64,000 nucleotides of DNA from the NCBI GenBank assembly GCA_037576215.1, contig JBANDB010000006.1, forward strand, positions 6,001,499-6,065,498, given 5' to 3'. This document shows positions 10,540-23,345 of this stretch, piece after piece; the stretch's first letter is position 1; every line of letters starts with the position of its first letter. The stretch comes from Armillaria gallica. Lineage: Eukaryota; Basidiomycota; Agaricomycetes; Agaricales; Physalacriaceae. Made by a program: the position numbers and the translations under genes. Under the pieces are notes generated by a model. That model made no database searches, had not been told where the DNA came from, and was given only the letters and a program-made list of their open reading frames with translations.

Positions 10540-12516
10540 CTACGGTCGTACCATCCTCGAAAAGAGTTCTTTCATGGGGCCCTCAAGATTCGCAAGCGCC
10601 GTTTCCGCTTTCCCAGCCATTCTTTTCATCATCGAAAAGCTCTCCTCCATTCTTCGACAGTCGTCCCTGGCAGCTGCCTCTGATTTCCTGATTTTTTCAA
10701 GCTCTCGCTCGAACTTCTCGTGTGTATCCTTCAAATCAGAGTATTCTCTCTTCATCGACGCGACTTCTGCAGTGAGTCTTGTGCATTCTGCCTGCATCTC
10801 ATCCGCAAGTAAATGGTAACCCGCCTTGATTGTATCGAGTGATTCGTCGAGCGTTGCAATATAGGACGGAATTCGGTTATGCTGTGGAATATTGTTCTGT
10901 TGTGAAAGAGAAAGTGTTGTTGATAGCCTTCGTTGATCGTTCGAACCATCGTCACGGGAGACCTCTGGGCCACGCATTCTCTGGGCGCTGCGTGTCTCTT
11001 CTTCTCCAACTTCTTCTTCCCTCATACGTTTCGGCTTCCTGAGAGGCGCTTCTGGCGTCAGAGGCACGCGTTTTGATGGGGAGTAATCCCAACAAGCCAT
11101 CCATGCGCCACAATTTGTACCAGACCGAGAAGCGATGCAGTACTTGCAGCTAAGTCCCTTATATTTCCTACGTCCTTCTGGAGAGCCGACTGGCACCCCA
11201 ATCGCTTTCGCTTCGCAGCGCAGTCCGGCTATCTGGTATTTGAAGCACTGGGTATACTTAGCGCTGACAGTAGTACATCAATGTAAATGGGGGTGGCTTA
11301 CTCCTTTATCAAATGTGGGTGCCTTCAGAGACCAATCGCTAATGTTCACAGGTCCGTCCCGACGCCCTGTTTTCACTCGTTTCTCTAAGGGTCGTAGCCA
11401 TGGATACTCAAGATATAAGAGTCGATGAAATTCGCCATAGTTCATGGCCCGTGCTGCATAGATAATTTCATCATTCTCCTTCAATAGCGCTTCTTTGAGA
11501 GGACTCAAGACTACTTCGGAGTAGTTGGCCCAGGTTTCCTCGCCATCCCATGGTCGATATCCAAGTCTTTTCTTGTTTGCATTCCAAATTTTCTTTGATC
11601 ACACGAAGTGAGTCAGACGAAAGAATAAGCCGTCGGAATTCGAGACTCACAGTGCATTCATCCTTGTACAGGTATACTTCTGCTTTCTTCCTCGGCGAAA
11701 TAGGCAGTGGAAGTCCTTGTTCCGCTTTGAGTTTTATATCTGGGTCAATGTTAGGGCTTAAACGAAGCTGAACATGAAAGTGAGCTGAAACGAACACCAA
11801 AGGATCACTAAACTCACTTCATCGATATCATCGCCTTCCGAGAGCACAGAATTTAATCTAGACATCGAACCTATGCTCTCGTTAAGTAGTTTGGAAACCT
11901 TGTCCGTCCCTCTTTTCATGAAGGACTTGCGAGATGTAGGTGAAAAAGAAGGGGTGCGCGAGGGAATAAAGGTCCAGAGAATAGTCCATGACTTACGAAG
12001 GCCCGATCAATCATTCACGAATACTGATTCTGGAACATTAAAGTAAGCACGAAGTCCCACGCACCCAAGCATGGAGCGAAGTCGATACCAGATTGGTATA
12101 TACTATACGCTAAGAAGCTCAGGCAAGAACGAGAAGGATCTTCGATATCAAGCGGGAAACATTGCTTCATAGCTCTCGGGACCGACATCCCGATTCTCGA
12201 AGCTGGTTGCATCTTGTTGGGAAAAGGGACACTGATATGGCCGACGACGCTAGACGTATCAAAACAGCCGCGTTTATCCACGGGAACCACTTCGATGTAC
12301 TCGCCAGACCGATATTTGGGCCGCCCAGATGAAGGTAAGGAAACAGGAAGAGTCGATTGTATTGACGGGTTGATAAGTACAAGACAAGTAGCATAGAACC
12401 TAAAAAGTGGGGAAGAAAATACGTTAGGTCTCGATAAGGAAAGAAAGTTGGACAGTCGCTAAGTGTCGCGACTGGATTTGAGGGACTCCGAGTTCGGGGC
12501 AGCAGATAAGTTGCAT
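10540..12516 (-). CDS. Hypothetical protein with Cys-rich motif and long coiled coil
   Basis: No family is recognised. Read 5' to 3' on the minus strand, the supported exons give VVPVDKRGCF...GAWDF (to about 12040), SWTILWTF...DDIDE (about 11990-11851), LRLSPNID...KDECT, KIWNANKKR...TFDKG, and a last exon from about 11238. Introns of 45-60 bp join these in frame. The last exon contains C-x9-C, then C-x2-C-x8-C-x5-C (about 11230-11100), which could bind zinc or form disulphides. A basic stretch (KPKRMREEE) follows, then about 100 residues of coiled coil (10800-10580). The N terminus is uncertain: ATG at 12516 is reached only with a weak GTCGCG donor. It might be a DNA- or protein-binding factor, but that is only inference from composition. 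Confidence 0.6.
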
Positions 12517-13550
12517 CAATCGCTATCAATCTGATCCACCACAGTGCCATGGAATAATTAGAAGGCATACAGAAATATCAATACAATATCATTTGTTGCC
12601 ATGGACGCGTTCTGAGGCTGGTGACGGCACAGGGTACGCGACCACATGTGGAGGGAAGTGTTGTCCATGTGATTCAGGGAGTTATGATCGGATTTATTAA
12701 TCTGGCAATGACCGCATCTTTTCCGGGGCCCCAACAACGCGTCATTTATCTTTTGGCTAGACATCTTTTACTCACCTGGCAAGACTACGTGGTGTTATCC
12801 TCAATTTCCCAAATTTCGATCAGAATTGTAGACATCCCTGCAATAGTTTGACTCTGATTTCGAATCAGATGAGGCGGCGAATGATCATTGAGCGAGAGAT
12901 GCATGTTGCTCCTGGTTGAATAGCAGATGACTGATCTTGATAATGGAAGTTGTATTGCATAGCAAGTGCGATAAAGTACACACACCTGAAATCGTTGCCT
13001 TCGTAGAACACAGGTCGCTCGACAGTTTCTTTCTCTCTACAGCAAAACTGCACGAAATCTTAGTTGTGCGCGGTATCGTCCCCCCCTTTGACGGCCTAAT
13101 TCCGAATGATTTGCAGTCACTTTGAAACGAGTTAGAGCAAAAGATTTTCTCAGCGCTTCCATGTGGCGAGCGGGATCCGGAACCCAAAAGGACAGCCTTT
13201 TTGTGGCGACGAAGAAATCTTCCTAGATTGGCAGTGCTGTATTTGGCCGGTATACTTCGAAGCGGGTGCACTTGGAGCTCTCAATCAGACGTTGAAACAT
13301 CCAAAAGTAACGTGTTCCTCTTGTCATGCTTGGAAAGTCGGATCTTGGGTATGGAATCCCATGAAGTATCGTACCTGAATTGATCGGACAATCACTGCCC
13401 TCAAATTGAATACTTTATGGCCGGCAAATGCTCCGCATGAGCGGGATCTCAGGGCGATGATTGTCACAGCTCATAGAAGACCGTAAGGTAAATCCGATAT
13501 CAAGCATCAATCATTTCTATACGTTGGGACCACACAAGCTATGTAGTATC
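12517..13550. other. Intergenic, unassigned
   Basis: Only short frames occur here, the longest a 128-codon minus-strand frame (12885-13271) without a recognisable motif. It includes the upstream region of the gene ending at 10540 and the 3' flank of the reductase. Confidence 0.35.
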
Positions 13551-15084
13551 TTAACGATACTCAGCCCCACAATCGCCGATAGTAGTAATCATCCGACGTC
13601 CATTGGAGAGCTCCAAGACAGCCTCGATAGCAATACGATCCTCTTCAGTCAAAGCGAATTCGAAGACGCGGCTGTTGTCCGCTGGATGTTCGGAAATACC
13701 CAAGCGCGCTCCTGGAATTTGTAATTGAGACCAAATACTTAATTAAATGGTCATCGGAGAACATTACTTACCGATGATCACTGCTCCAACGAAGTGATGA
13801 TCTAATACCCACCGAGTGGCAACGTTGGCGATGCTGACTCCTCCATGGCGATCACCGATAATGCGAAGTGCCGAAAGAAGGGACTGGAAAAGAGTCCAGT
13901 CACCCCAGGCCTTTACAATCATGTCTAGGTACTATATTTCAAGGTCCGCGATGAGACGGTGTAGAAACGCCAAAGGGGAGAGTACCTTTCGTTGAGAGGG
14001 CGTAAGATTACCAGTGTAGGAATCTGGCTCTGGTTGATTAAGCCATTTGTCAGCGAGAAAACCGCCACACTAAAGGTAGCACCGATTCTATCTCATGATA
14101 GTGAACTGACATTGCGAGGATACTCACAACGGTACCATAGGTCAAGAGCTTTAGACCATGTCTGTCACAGACATCAGACATGCCATGAAGCGGGCGTGTA
14201 TCAATCAATGAAAACTGCAAAGAGTGATGCAAATTATTGGTAGCCAGTATCTGCAGGTAGAGAGGGCATTACTTGCACTTGATTGGATACAATGACACCT
14301 CGACCCAGTTGAGTACAAATCTCATCCGTATGAACAGCGTCAAAATTGCAAAGTCCGATCGCCGTTATCAAACCATTATTTTGAATATCTTGAAGGATTT
14401 GTAGGGTAGGAAGGTACTCCTTATTCCCGTAATCTTGCCAATGGAACTGTAGAGAGAAGGATTGAGTAGGGGAATGACGTCAAGTGGGACCAGCTGTACC
14501 TGGAGAAGGTCGACATGATCTGTTTGCATCCGTTGGAGACGCTCTCGCACAGCGGCCTCGACCACATCTCGGGTGGGCGTGATGGTCTTAAATACGCACC
14601 ATTTGGTCGCTCCAATAATGTCCGACGGACTGCGCTGGCTTTGTCGGAACTGTCCCTGTCCGAGCAGTTAGTAGGATATTAATAAACTGCGCAAGAGACT
14701 GCCTTACAAAGATAATCTCCGCACTGCCGTAGTGGTCCGCTGCCAGATTACGTGGTTCAGTTCGATGATGGTAAAAGTCGTAGGGAATTTCCGCACCCTG
14801 TGATATTCGGGGAAAGGGAGGATGGTGAGAGATCAATAAAGATCCGATGCCAAAGTATCATACCATGTCTATAACACTTAGATCAATATCGGGTATCATG
14901 AACAGATGCAGATGTGAGAAAACGTACCAAAAGCAGTGTACCCTGATTCGACGTGACGAGACATCGCTTGCCGGATCTTGGAAGCAGAAGTGCTTCCCCA
15001 GGCATTACTCGATAACTGCCATAGCCCGGTCCATATTCGAGGGACCTGGAGGGGCCCGAGGCGAAATGTTTCGAAGGAGGTCAT
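13551..15084 (-). CDS. Aldo/keto reductase
   Basis: This is an NAD(P)H-dependent aldo/keto reductase, a soluble TIM-barrel carbonyl reductase. The start ATG at 15084 gives MTSFETFRLGPLQVPRIWTG. Eight introns separate nine exons, and the stop is TAA at 13551-13553. The catalytic tetrad is visible in order: Asp in TAFDM (across the first intron), Tyr in ADHYGSAE, Lys in GATKW and His in LLQFHWQDYG. The C-terminal cofactor region contains VIIGAR. The region after FDM is odd: the only frame-keeping splice inserts about 19 residues (starting GAEIPYDFY) before ADHYG, where relatives read FDMADHYG. The insert may be exonised intron sequence or a small splice lesion. Confidence 0.87.
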
Positions 15085-15513
15085 CGTCGAGAAGAAACGC
15101 AAAGACACTGTCTATGGTTCAAGTAGCAGAAAGGTGAAATGTACACCGCGTCCTTACGCGAGGCATTTATATGAAAGGCTCGGTCGGTCTGCCTCGGGGA
15201 TATAAGTTGTGACATCAAGGACAAGTTGCCCGGTCGAAAGGGTGACAGTCCAAATACCAGTAAGCTAGTTATCAGAACACAACGAGCAGACTTTGGATTC
15301 TGATTCTGGGATGGATCACAGTAGTTGCGGTCATCATAGAATTTACCGACGACCGACCTCAACTGCGCCGCGAGATCATGAAGAAACCCATTTGGTAGGG
15401 CTTAAGCGCTTTCGGAGAAAGAACTCCGACACAGCAGATGGGCAAGTCCTATAAGATGATATGACCCATGGATGGAATGACATCGAGTTCACACACTCTT
15501 TGAAGGATACACC
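15085..15513. promoter_or_regulatory. Divergent intergenic region
   Basis: About 430 bp lie between the aldo/keto reductase start (minus) and the small membrane protein start (plus). Both promoters must be here; no recognisable element was found. Confidence 0.35.
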
Positions 15514-16295
15514 ATGCCTGCTCCAGATGCATCTCTAATCGGGCGACCAGCACTGGGTCATGTGTAAGCATCGTTTCAGATGAAAACAGTGCAGCGGCTG
15601 ATGCCGATGCTGCTCTCCTAGAAACTTGATGGTAGACACCTTTATCGCAAATGCGCAGGTCGACGAGTCAGTACCATTCACTTCGGCTTCCAGTGAACGA
15701 TGCTGATCTACTACTTAGCCTGCGTACAATTGTCCGAGATCTTGTTGGATCTGGAATACCGAGCATTGGCTCCACCTTCTCCGCGGCCGCGCGAAGCCGT
15801 TTGTGTCAATCCGGTGCAAGCACTGGGCGCGTTCGAGGGCCTCTTTTCAAGAGAGACACTCATGATGGAAGCATGCATCCCACTGAGAACCTTCAGGATA
15901 CGTTGCGTCGTGCACGTTGCCTCTTTGGCGCCGGTCTGGGCTTCGCGAGCTTGGTGGTCCTCGCTGTGGTCGTACGTGCGACCATCGGACTTCGATGGAA
16001 CGCAGAGAACGAGATGTCAGATATACTGGCAGAAGTCGATGCAGATATTTGCCAAGCTATCCAAGTAAGCAATTCGCGCCAGAATGATGAATTGATACAG
16101 GAAGCTGATATCACGACCTTGTAGAGTTCGAAGGAAGAGCTTGAAGGAGGACGTGTCGATGACTATGCCAAAGCTCGCGAAACAGTGAAAGAGCTCCAGA
16201 ATGCTGTCAAGGAAAGTTTGTTGGACGTCGAATCCTGGAGAGGAGAATACCCCTTCGAGCGCGCGACATTAAGTTTCGAACACTGGAAAATGTAG
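15514..16295 (+). CDS. Small predicted membrane protein of unknown function
   Basis: The start ATG at 15514 reads MPAPDASLIGRPALGH, and the last exon ends at TAG 16293-16295. The main exon (about 15720-16062) has a hydrophobic stretch (GLGFASLVVLAVVV) that should span the membrane once, followed by an acidic helical segment. An intron at 16063-16124 joins QAIQ in frame to SSKEELEGG and a charged C-terminal tail. Introns between the first exon and the main exon are uncertain: one uses a good GTAAGC donor, the other a weak GTCGAC donor. The protein would have about 220 residues. No family is recognised. Confidence 0.5.
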
Positions 16296-19200
16296 ATGGT
16301 TAGAACATAATATAAATAGCTTTTGATCAATGGGCGCTTTGATGGTATGCTCATGACAAGCAGACGGCATGGTATGAAGAAGCGCAAACAGGAAGTTTTC
16401 TATTAGGAAAGAAAATTTCGTCAGAAAGTGGTGGCCAGTGAGATGTACTATACATGTTAATTGAAGGAAAAGGCTAACTTGCGGATTGGAAACGTCACAC
16501 TCATAACGATGGTCACTCTAGTCGACCGTCGACAGGGTGACCACTTTCCACCGTTAATGTAGATGTGCCAGCGCAGATGGTGCCCCGATCTGAAACATCG
16601 GTAGTATTGGAGCCGTTCGCGTTAGAAGCAGAATGTCCGCGGAAATGGTGGATACAATGCGTGAAATCAAGCAGGTGACTATGCAGTTGCTGATCTGGAA
16701 TCGTAAATTGGTATCTAACACAACGCCTCAGTGAATAGAAATTTGCCGTGTATGATACTACTTTCTGTCCTTAGCATGAACATAAACTGTTCTCCGTTCA
16801 CATTTCATACGGATTTTGGCAGAAGCACATCACGCATCCTGACCGGAGATATATGCGAACCTCATTACTTGAGTGATAATCAGGTAATCGCGTCATATCA
16901 CCAGCTAGATGGAACAGGTCGCCGTTGGTTTTAGAACAGGCGCTGAGATTCTAAAAGTGGAAAAGGGTAAGTAAGCGCGAGACGGTATAGGCCATCCAAA
17001 GCTGGACACAACGATAGCTCAACAAGTTGAACTGTGTCGGTGAAAATGTCGGTCCTATACTTTCTTCACAAAACATTGAGGGAGAATAGCATCTCCCGGC
17101 CGGATCACGCATCATCATGATGCGTGATAAAAGGCTATTCGTTGATTGCGTCAATGCCTTGACGTGATTAACGGGCCAAGAATCTTTTGCCGGAACATAG
17201 ATTTACATGGATAATCAAAACCCTAGAATTCAATGAAACAGAAATAGTTAGCCAATCTCATTCGAGCGCGAAGTGGGAACCCACGAAAACAGCGCGGGGG
17301 ACACGCCACGATCATGAAATAGGACGGGTGTTGCATGTATTGACGAGTTCCCAACATATTCATTGTTGAAAGTTCGCTGTTCAAGCAACATCACGGGTAT
17401 CCACAGCATTTATGACTGTCACTGTGGCGCGAATCAGCGCCATGGGCGATGTGTTGGAAACAAAATTGAACTGCTCACTGGGATCCATCAAGTTCACCCC
17501 TGAGGTTATCCATAGACATGCTACGAGCACGCATCATACACAGGAAGAAGGTAGGAGCCACGACGTGCGAATTAAAAAAATGAAAAAAACAAAGCTATAT
17601 TTACATCACGTGTTGAGGCGGGCCGGCATTTCGCCTGAACCAAACAAGTTGTCCTTCCTATTCAACTGTTGTTAGCTCAACGCCTCCACACTACGCTGAA
17701 TAAATGCAAAGATTTAAGGGCGACGATCAGCCAAAGTGTTCCCCTGAATTTCGGGATAAGTAATAATCAGCAACAGATGTGCCGCAGTCATTTTCCATTT
17801 TTAGCGCTTGCGTTGGTCGACATCGGAGAGTTGTCGTTGGTATTCAATATTGAGGACTCGTGGCGCGTTGGGTGGATGAACTCACGATCAAAATGATCAA
17901 TAGATACCCGCCTCAAGTCCGCCATTCACTCAAATGGTAAGTTGTAACTAGCGCGCTGCTTATTTCAGGGTTGCCTGCACAGAATGTATGGGGAACGAGA
18001 CAAGGTAAGGTGGATCAATAACGCGTAAGTTGTCAAAAGATGGTCGACTATTTATCTCTGCATTTACTAGAACTAAAGCTAGAGCATCGACGCCGATCTT
18101 CTAGACTGGCATCAACTAGTGCGGGCGCTTCGTGTCCAGCGCAGTTCCGAGTCCCGACGTCCAATGTAGGGTATGCTGTCTTCCATTCTACGGGACAAAA
18201 ATATCCCCAAAGCATCTTTTTATTTTGGATCATTCGAAGTAGCAGTTAGGAACGAATTGTGAGTGTGCGGTGACAACCTGAGTGTGCAAATTCTTGATTC
18301 CAGTACCACTAAGTATCTAAAAAGTTACCAGACATCTCATTTATAACTACCCTAGCCGATCAACAGGGATCTGTAAGACTGGCTTACGCATGCAGAAAGG
18401 TAAGATTTAACATCTACATGGAGCTGGCTCAGATGGAACTGATATCAAGTGCGTCAAAGCTTGAAAACGGGGTGAACAAACCTAGGTCCTGTCAGCATAC
18501 CGACGGAGTCGGACGGACTGTATCATATTGCTCACATGGTGAGGGTTGGTGATCCTTGGCGGAAGGACCAATTGCTTTCTCAGCGGGGCTTGACTCAGCA
18601 GGAAACGCCCATCTTCTACTCCGCCGAACACATATTGATTTCCCCTATCCTCTGCCCTGGTTGAGTGTGTGCCTCCGCGTCCTCCCACAGGATTTACATG
18701 GGTTAAGTAATCTTTCTCCTCGATTGACCGTACTGAATGATCTTGATTATCCACCAAGACTCTCATCGCAACGCTACATTAGATCATTGGGAGATTCCCG
18801 GGGGAGATGTAACTGTTCGATTCCGTGGCGATGTACGAGAGGTCCTGTATGCTATTATTTTGATTCAACAGTTTAGAACTTTCTCATCAGGTCATACGAG
18901 TAAGGCGTAGACGATAATGTTATCCTCTCCTTCCATCAAAAGTTCCACCGAAATTTCTGGCCGACGCCGCATACCTACACTATTTTTACGAGCAAATCAG
19001 ATGGCCCTTTCAACACCCCTGGACGACGCGTACTTGTGCGTAGGTAGGTACTTTCAGAGAGTCGGCTACGGCGAGGAGTATCAGTCCAGCAGTGATGGCT
19101 ATAGCATACCCACCATGACGTTGAATTTGGATAGCAAAAGAGAATGCGGTTACCAGCGACCTCCTCATGATCCGGTCAGGGCCCATACATCTATTATATG

Positions 19201-20814
19201 ACTTTGTCTTGAAGGAACGACGTCAGAGTACTTAAATAGTACTTGGCATCGATTGGCCCACTCGCAAGGTAAATATAATACTATTCCGATAGAGTGATGT
19301 CCGCGGAGTATACGTGAAATGAACTTCTGAAGCTGAATTTATTGATGAGATATGTAACAAGCCCAACTTGTATGTAAAGAGCCTTCGTCGGCAGATGGTG
19401 ACCCAGTGACTTTAGACAAACCAAAAATGCCGGTGTAGCTAGATAGAATTCTCGGCATGGAAGACATAAAACCATCTCTTCAAACAACGAAGTGATGTGA
19501 GATAACTTTGGTAGTAAGAGCCTTTCGATATTCGAGAGCTAGATTATGCACTGTGATATACAAGCTCATGCGAAGAAAAGCGAGCTACAGCCGATACCAT
19601 GACTGCTACAAGACCATGCTGTCGACAAGTTAACTAGTCGCCAGACTGGTGTTAAATTAAATGCATCAGTAAACACCGAAAGCGACAAAGTCATGAATCA
19701 AAGAATCATTTGTCGAGATTCGTGTAGTCAGGCCAACCAATAGAAGAGACACGATCAGTGACGCAGAGAGCTGTACGTTGATGGTTGTGGGACTGCGGCT
19801 CAAAAAATGTGCGCACTGGTGTCGAAACTGAACAGCAAGCTGAATACAAAGTAACTATATTAGGAGGTTAGGTCGATATCAGGAAAACGCGCCGGAGAGA
19901 TCAAGCGTTCTTTGCTATGCTAACGGCGTCTATCGACGGGGGAGGGCCGATAAGAATCTGTCGTGATGGTCAGGACGGCAATACAATATGATTACATAGA
20001 TACTTCTACTTTATAGATGAGCAGATAGTGACGGTTGAGGTGTCAAGACAACAGGCGTTGGACGTGTGACCGGTATATGCACGTAAATGAGGAAGACAGA
20101 TGAGAGTAGATCCGACCGAACACAGCCCCAGGGATTGTACAGTAAAGATGACACTTTCCTAGAGTATCATAATTTTAGGCAAAGGAGCACTAGGTAAAAG
20201 GATGACTCACCAACACGGGCTGTTAGCGCCGGAAGTGGAGAGAGATACTTGTATCAAGTGCGTAAGGGCTGGACATATCGATTCATGGAACAAGCGAACC
20301 GCCATTCTTTCGGCATTAGCTACGGAATGTACCATTTTCCACGTCCCAGAGAAGACGAGGCAATACTATGCGCCAGTTCTGGATAAATTGGCCAGTGATG
20401 ATGGGCAGAATAGACTCGATAATTGAGGAGAGGTGAAAGTTGCGGAACCACGCGGGCGGCAAATGTGTTGCTGAGCATGTACTCGGGGTACAGTTGAACG
20501 TGTATAATGAAAAGCGGTAGATTTGCTGCTGCACGAAGGCGCTATCTCAGTGAGAAAGAAAGAGACAGTCCCTAGCATAAATATGGCATATACGTCCTTC
20601 CAACTGCCGCATTTCTACAAGCGAGAGTAGGATCATCACTTCTGTATGGAAATCAACTCAATCTGGTCTTTGAAGAGGGCCATATAAACTTCGAGCGAGA
20701 GAAGCAAAACAAAGGTAAGCCACACCTGATGAACGCTGAACGCTTGGTTATCCTATATCAAGTATTGTTCTGCTGCCCTTAGTCACAGATATTTTCGCAT
20801 ATTACCTCCAGGTT
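16296..20814. other. Gene-poor subtelomere, no supported gene
   Basis: All frames here are short (below about 110 codons) and none has a recognisable domain. Isolated exon-like pieces exist, for example around 16636-16675 on the plus strand, but could not be chained. The region begins just past the small membrane protein gene and probably consists of decayed genes or transposon remains. Confidence 0.4.
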
Positions 20815-20817
20815 CAG

Positions 20818-21054
20818 GCTTTGTCGTATGTTTGGCGACCGAAACAGATCGTCGACAGGCCAACTTCGTGGGCGGTGGGAATGACGAGTTTCCCAAGATG
20901 GAACTTCAACGCGTACCACGTGATTCGAATACAGACGCGTCGACCTATCTTCTGGTTTCCGAACCAAAGATTCAACAAGAAATCAGGGGGAGTGGCGACT
21001 CGTGAGTTTGGCTCGCGCATTGGCTATAGCATCTATTTTAGTACGAAAGCCTAA
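20818..21054 (+). other. Exon-like open segment, unassigned
   Basis: Two overlapping frames are open together here. One begins after a good acceptor at 20817 and runs past a GTGAGT donor near 21001; another runs to TAA at 21054. No family is recognised and no partner exons were found, so this may be one exon of a decayed gene. Confidence 0.2.
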
Positions 21055-21563
21055 ACCAAGGGAGAGTCTTGGGTGAGTCAATGCGGGATATTCCATTGCA
21101 GACATCAATGATTAACACGGAATGGAAAATGGCAATAAAGGATGATAGCGGCAGGTGATACTTACTCATTACTTGGCAGATACCACCACTCACTGGATGT
21201 CATTAAATAGATAGGGAGAGCTGTGCCGGTTATCATGAGAATAGGGCAGCTCTCAATGTCCGACCTCCCAGAGACCTATAACAGCACATTGAAGCCAAAT
21301 TTTAGATCGTTCGCGGCGGTCCGCATCCCTGTTAGATATACGTGAGCAATACAGACTATCAGACTCGGTAGGTCCATAGAACTGCAACACCGGAAGACTG
21401 GTAAACCCAGACAGGGAATCAGAATCCGAGCTGATGGTCGAGTGGCAGACTAGACATCTCCCACCTGTTAAGGCCCGTGGTCTGATTTTTTTCTCTTACC
21501 GGCAGCTGCATATCGTGCACGAAGGGAGTTGGCTGCATCCAGAACGGGAGGGTACTCCAGCGT

Positions 21564-21857
21564 ATGACCAGGGCTTATTTTCGTAGCGCTAGAACAAATT
21601 GGCTCAGCGGTGGACCATCCTTGACAGAATCATCGTTCGACACCGTGTCGTGGGATCAGGACGAGGGGGAATTGTTTTGCGACTCGTCCCTTCTTTATCC
21701 GAAGGATGATCACAGGGGAGGGTTCCGTAGGTGGTTGAACGAGAAGAATGTAGCTGGACTCCTTGTCATATCTATTGATGATGGTGCTACACTGACATCC
21801 TACGTGGTCTGGCATTCTTCTAAGGCCTTACTATCAATCGGCGTTAAGACACGATGA
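21564..21857 (+). CDS. Hypothetical small ORF
   Basis: This 97-codon frame starts with ATG and has protein-like composition in its centre (SWDQDEGELFCDSSLLYPK, then GGFRRWLNEKNVAGLLVISI). No family is recognised. It sits alone in gene-poor DNA, so it may be a surviving exon. A truncated tRNA-like sequence follows at about 21855-21912. Confidence 0.25.
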   Translation: MTRAYFRSARTNWLSGGPSLTESSFDTVSWDQDEGELFCDSSLLYPKDDHRGGFRRWLNEKNVAGLLVISIDDGATLTSYVVWHSSKALLSIGVKTR

Positions 21858-22749
21858 CTCAATGGCAGATCTTGTAGGAGAGAAACGCGGTTCAATTCCG
21901 GGTCGTGGTAGTCAGAAACGATGCCGGAAAGTTTTTTTTTGTAGAATTCCTGAGGGTTTAGGAGACGTATTAAGGGTGTGGAAATGACTTCTGATCTTTC
22001 CATTTCTATAGATAAAATGGCTTGAGGATGCAGAAATTTCATTCGCGGCATGTGCACAACGGCCCCGTCCGGCATCTCCGTCTCTTAGCACCAGGTACGT
22101 GAATTATGGTATTTTTTATCCTTCCACACCTCAAGAAGTACTCTTCTCTACACCTAATTGTATTAATAACGCTTCGAGTTTGATTCCGTGTTCGGATGGC
22201 TGTCAATTTTTCAGCTTTTGATTCGAAGGTCGCAGGTCGGGTACCGGTACCCATAAATCTCCCCCGATTTGCGTGAACTCGATAAAACTTGGGTCCGTTA
22301 TCGGATTGACGCTCTGCCAATGTGCTGATGTGAACTGAAGAGGTTATTATGACTCGGAGGATTGAAATGCAGCGACATTCGTCGTGAAGCATCTCTGTCT
22401 TCGGACATGTTAGCGGCCGCGGCGGTGCTCATGGCTGAACGGATAATTAGGAATTTGGGACGGAGATCCTGCGAAACTTGTACATGTATAGACGGCGGAC
22501 GATCTCTTCGTGGTCGAGGAACCGTGTTTCCGACACTGATATCAATATTCTCATATTGATAGCTGCATCATTATTCTACGCTTGAGAACCGGTCTTCTGT
22601 TGTGAAGCCGACTGACAGTCCAAGCGCGGCTCTTGAGTTCCACGTTCCAATTGTTATTTTGCAAGATTCATTCGAACAACGCCATCCATTGGGTTAACGG
22701 GATTGTACGAGCAAGAGAGGTCGGTCGAGATGAAATTAATAGTCACGGA

Positions 22750-22900
22750 GCGTAAAGGATCCGATGTATATCGCAGTTCGATGGCCCAATTGTTTATTCT
22801 GCAATTGTCGCATGCGTTCTTTGTCTGTTTTTGCTCCGGTAGTAAGATCGTATCCCAGTCGACGGAAAATATACGACCTGCACGAAAAGGGGCGTAACTA
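22750..22900 (+). repeat. tRNA-like/SINE-like repeat, copy 1
   Basis: The segment ends in TTGCTCCGGTAGTAAGATCG followed by TATCCCAGTC (22841-22860). Near-identical text is found at 23301-23332 and 26509-26535. The GATCGAATCCC-type core resembles the B box of a tRNA promoter, and a GCAGT..GATGGCC stretch about 70 bp upstream may be a degenerate A box. The assignment is tentative. Confidence 0.35.
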
Positions 22901-23244
22901 TCACCTGCGAAGTCTTATCATATTTTCCTTCGTGGAACGAAACCGATGGCACATGTAGTCCGTTTCACGATATGCAGGAGTACTGCTCTTTTCCAGTTAA
23001 ATTTAACAGACTCCACTGTCCTTGGACAATGGAAGAACGGCAAAGAGAAAACCACAGGCGAGAGCTCTGCCAGGCGGAACAAAGGTGTCCTTTACCTCAG
23101 AGTTGATTCCTTCCAGCTGAATGACTCGCTATCTCCGCTCGACGAATGTTCAGACTCCGGAGCAAAAACACTTTCCATATGAGTCTGATTCCAATAAATG
23201 TATGCGTCTCTGGCTGCGATAGCAGGTTTCAATATCCTTGTAGT

Positions 23245-23345
23245 CAGTACGTCGATGGTGCAGTGGCCATCGGTACTATCCATTCAGACACTGACAAAGT
23301 TTTGCTCCGGTCGAGAGATCGAATCCCAGTCAGGGGATGGCACTG
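23245..23345 (+). repeat. tRNA-like/SINE-like repeat, copy 2
   Basis: This copy is the best preserved of three. An A-box-like GGTGCAGTGGCCATC lies near 23256 and a B-box-like GATCGAATCCC at about 23318. The spacing is close to that of a tRNA gene, but no complete cloverleaf forms. Confidence 0.35.
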
